Below are positions 13,052-14,365 of a stretch of DNA of 14,365 nucleotides, piece after piece; within the stretch, counting starts at the first letter, position 1, and each line of letters starts with the position of its first letter. Source of the stretch: JAJZOM01 sp046703545 (GTDB lineage Archaea > Thermoplasmatota > Thermoplasmata > Thermoplasmatales > Thermoplasmataceae). The notes below the pieces were generated by a model that worked only from the letters and a program-made list of their open reading frames with translations, was not told where the DNA came from and did not search any database. A program made the translations under genes and the position numbers. The DNA lies in contig JBJKSX010000036.1 in NCBI GenBank assembly GCA_046703545.1, forward strand, positions 1 through 14,365, written 5' to 3'.

Positions 13052-14365
13052 TGAAAGGCTATGAGCTGTTCCACAGAACCCTGCAGGATCTTGGTTTAAA
13101 GCCCATTTTCGGCAATCCGGGCTCTACCGAAATACCCATGCTCAGGGGTGCGGATGATTATGTTCTGACGCTACACGACTCCATCTCGGTTGGAATGGCT
13201 GATGGCTATGCCCAGTACTCAGGAAAGCCTGCAATTGTGAACCTGCATACACTGCCCGGCGTTGCGAACTCAATGGCGTTCATCCACACTGCGAGGCTCA
13301 ACAGGGCACCTGTGATAATTACCTCGGGCCAGCAGGACACACGGCACATGTATTATGAGCCGCTCCTGTGGCACGAACTCACCGATCTTGTGAAAGGTGC
13401 CGTAAAATACAGCTATGAGGTGAAGAATGCATCCGACATAGAGAAGGCCCTGAAACGGGCATATTCCGTTAGCATGGAACCTCCATCCGGCCCCGTGTTC
13501 CTTTCATTCCCCATGGACGTCATGGATCAGGAGGCGGATTACCTTGGCCTTTCACACTCAATGCCTGGCACGGATGTGCTGGACACCGGTGCAGTGAAGA
13601 GGGTGTGGGAACAGATGGGAAAAGCAAAAAGCCCAGCCATTGTTGCGGGCTCAGAAGTGGACCAGTACAATGCCTTCGGGGAACTGGCCAAACTGGCGAA
13701 CAAGATATCGGTCCCTGTTTATGCAGAACCTTTGGGCAGCAGGGCAGTTTTCGATTCAGAGGACCCTTCATATGCCGGGGACCTGCCTCCGGCAACTACC
13801 GCCATCAATCTGGCCCTGCTTAAGCATGATTTCATTCTTAACGTGGGAGGGGATTTCACCATTTACCCCTACCTTCCCTCTCCCCTTCTTCCCGGCAAGG
13901 CAGTGGTAACCGTTTCCACATCACCGACACACAAGCATGGGGAATACATTAGGAGCAACCCTCGCCTGTTCCTGGAAGAATTGCAGAAACATGCTTCCGG
14001 AAACTGGAACTACAGGAAGCCTGAGGAAGGCGGCACGAACAGTGTCATAGCCAGGGAGAGGAGATCCATGGGCCCTAATTATGTTCTTCAGAAGGTGAAG
14101 AAGATGTTCACAGGCTATACTATAGTGGATGAGGCCATATCATCATCCCTTCTTGTGAGGAAGAATATAGGTTACTCCCCAAAATCCTATTTTACAGCCA
14201 AGAGCGGACAGCTGGGTTGGGGGCTTGCCGCTGCTGCGGGTATTTCAATGGTCAACCCCAGGGTGCTGGAAATAGTTGGGGACGGTTCCCTGATGTACAC
14301 TGTGCAGGCTTTGTGGACAATTTCCAATTACAAGCTTCCCGTGAAGATCCTTGTACTGGACAACG
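13051..14365 (+). CDS. ThDP-dependent 2-oxoacid decarboxylase, benzoylformate-decarboxylase-like (3' end missing)
   Basis: 438 codons are present and the frame is open at the right edge; about 90 residues are probably missing compared with the roughly 530 of the family. The N-terminal Pyr domain has IFGNPGSTEIP (19-29) and VNLHTLPGVANSM (63-75). These match the Ser and His used by benzoylformate decarboxylase (Ser25 and His66 here). GPVFLSFPMD ends that domain, a central domain follows, and the PP domain has the ThDP/metal motif GDGSLMYTVQALW ending in LVLDN, close to the edge. The expected reaction is loss of CO2 from a 2-oxoacid to give an aldehyde. At the position of the Glu that activates the cofactor (LHE...MADGYA) there is Asp43 in LHDSISVGMADGYA. 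The start overlaps the hydroxyacid dehydrogenase stop by one base, with GGGTG as a likely ribosome site. A carboligase activity is also possible. Confidence 0.9.
   Translation, partial: MKGYELFHRTLQDLGLKPIFGNPGSTEIPMLRGADDYVLTLHDSISVGMADGYAQYSGKPAIVNLHTLPGVANSMAFIHTARLNRAPVIITSGQQDTRHMYYEPLLWHELTDLVKGAVKYSYEVKNASDIEKALKRAYSVSMEPPSGPVFLSFPMDVMDQEADYLGLSHSMPGTDVLDTGAVKRVWEQMGKAKSPAIVAGSEVDQYNAFGELAKLANKISVPVYAEPLGSRAVFDSEDPSYAGDLPPATTAINLALLKHDFILNVGGDFTIYPYLPSPLLPGKAVVTVSTSPTHKHGEYIRSNPRLFLEELQKHASGNWNYRKPEEGGTNSVIARERRSMGPNYVLQKVKKMFTGYTIVDEAISSSLLVRKNIGYSPKSYFTAKSGQLGWGLAAAAGISMVNPRVLEIVGDGSLMYTVQALWTISNYKLPVKILVLDN

Noticed and set aside
13605..13909. Plus-strand frames inside the ThDP enzyme (13605-13823, 13640-13909)
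   Set aside because: The correct frame from 13051 runs uninterrupted to the window edge with all expected ThDP motifs; these are out-of-frame shadows.
1..14365. Search by eye for a defence island, CRISPR array, integrase or insertion sequence
   Set aside because: No regularly spaced repeats, transposase motifs, terminal inverted repeats or tRNA-associated att sites were seen; codon choice looks uniform across the window.

Overview
The window looks like ordinary chromosome from a euryarchaeon, most likely a heterotrophic member of the Thermoplasmatales or a close relative. Nearly every transcription unit has an A/T-rich TATA-like box centred about 22-37 bases before the start codon, so most messages are probably leaderless. 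Arg is mostly AGG and Ile often ATA. The gene set (Gfo/Idh/MocA oxidoreductase, cellulose-synthase-like glycosyltransferase, four-CBS protein, sugar and 2-oxoacid enzymes) also fits. The order-level placement is inference. I saw no IS element, CRISPR array, tRNA or rRNA, and no gap between genes longer than about 200 bases.

Left part (1-7408). The 5' part of a gene for a membrane-anchored extracytoplasmic protein runs off the left edge on the minus strand, preceded by a GNAT acetyltransferase. Two multi-spanning membrane proteins and a histidine phosphatase follow on the plus strand. The phosphatase converges, over a hairpin, with a four-CBS-domain protein whose C-terminus looks like a ribosome-hibernation (HPF/RaiA) domain. 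Divergent from that gene is a Gfo/Idh/MocA oxidoreductase, followed by a large membrane glycosyltransferase.

Middle (7409-7916). A 39-residue protein with ten cysteines sits at 7469-7588. It converges with a gene for a small two-helix membrane protein. The cysteine-rich gene has a 7-bp inverted repeat that includes its start codon.

Right part (7887-14365). A tight minus-strand operon encodes an SCP2-like lipid-carrier protein, an iron-type alcohol dehydrogenase and an aldehyde dehydrogenase, and ends in a strong hairpin. An unrecognised soluble protein follows, then a divergent plus-strand operon with a D-2-hydroxyacid dehydrogenase and a benzoylformate-decarboxylase-like ThDP enzyme cut by the right edge. 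Taken together, the right part could form a route from 2-hydroxyacid to 2-oxoacid to aldehyde, and then to acid (ALDH) or alcohol (ADH). This resembles the logic of the mandelate or Ehrlich pathways. The substrate is unknown. The ThDP enzyme has Asp where the cofactor-activating Glu is expected, which is one of the more notable details here.
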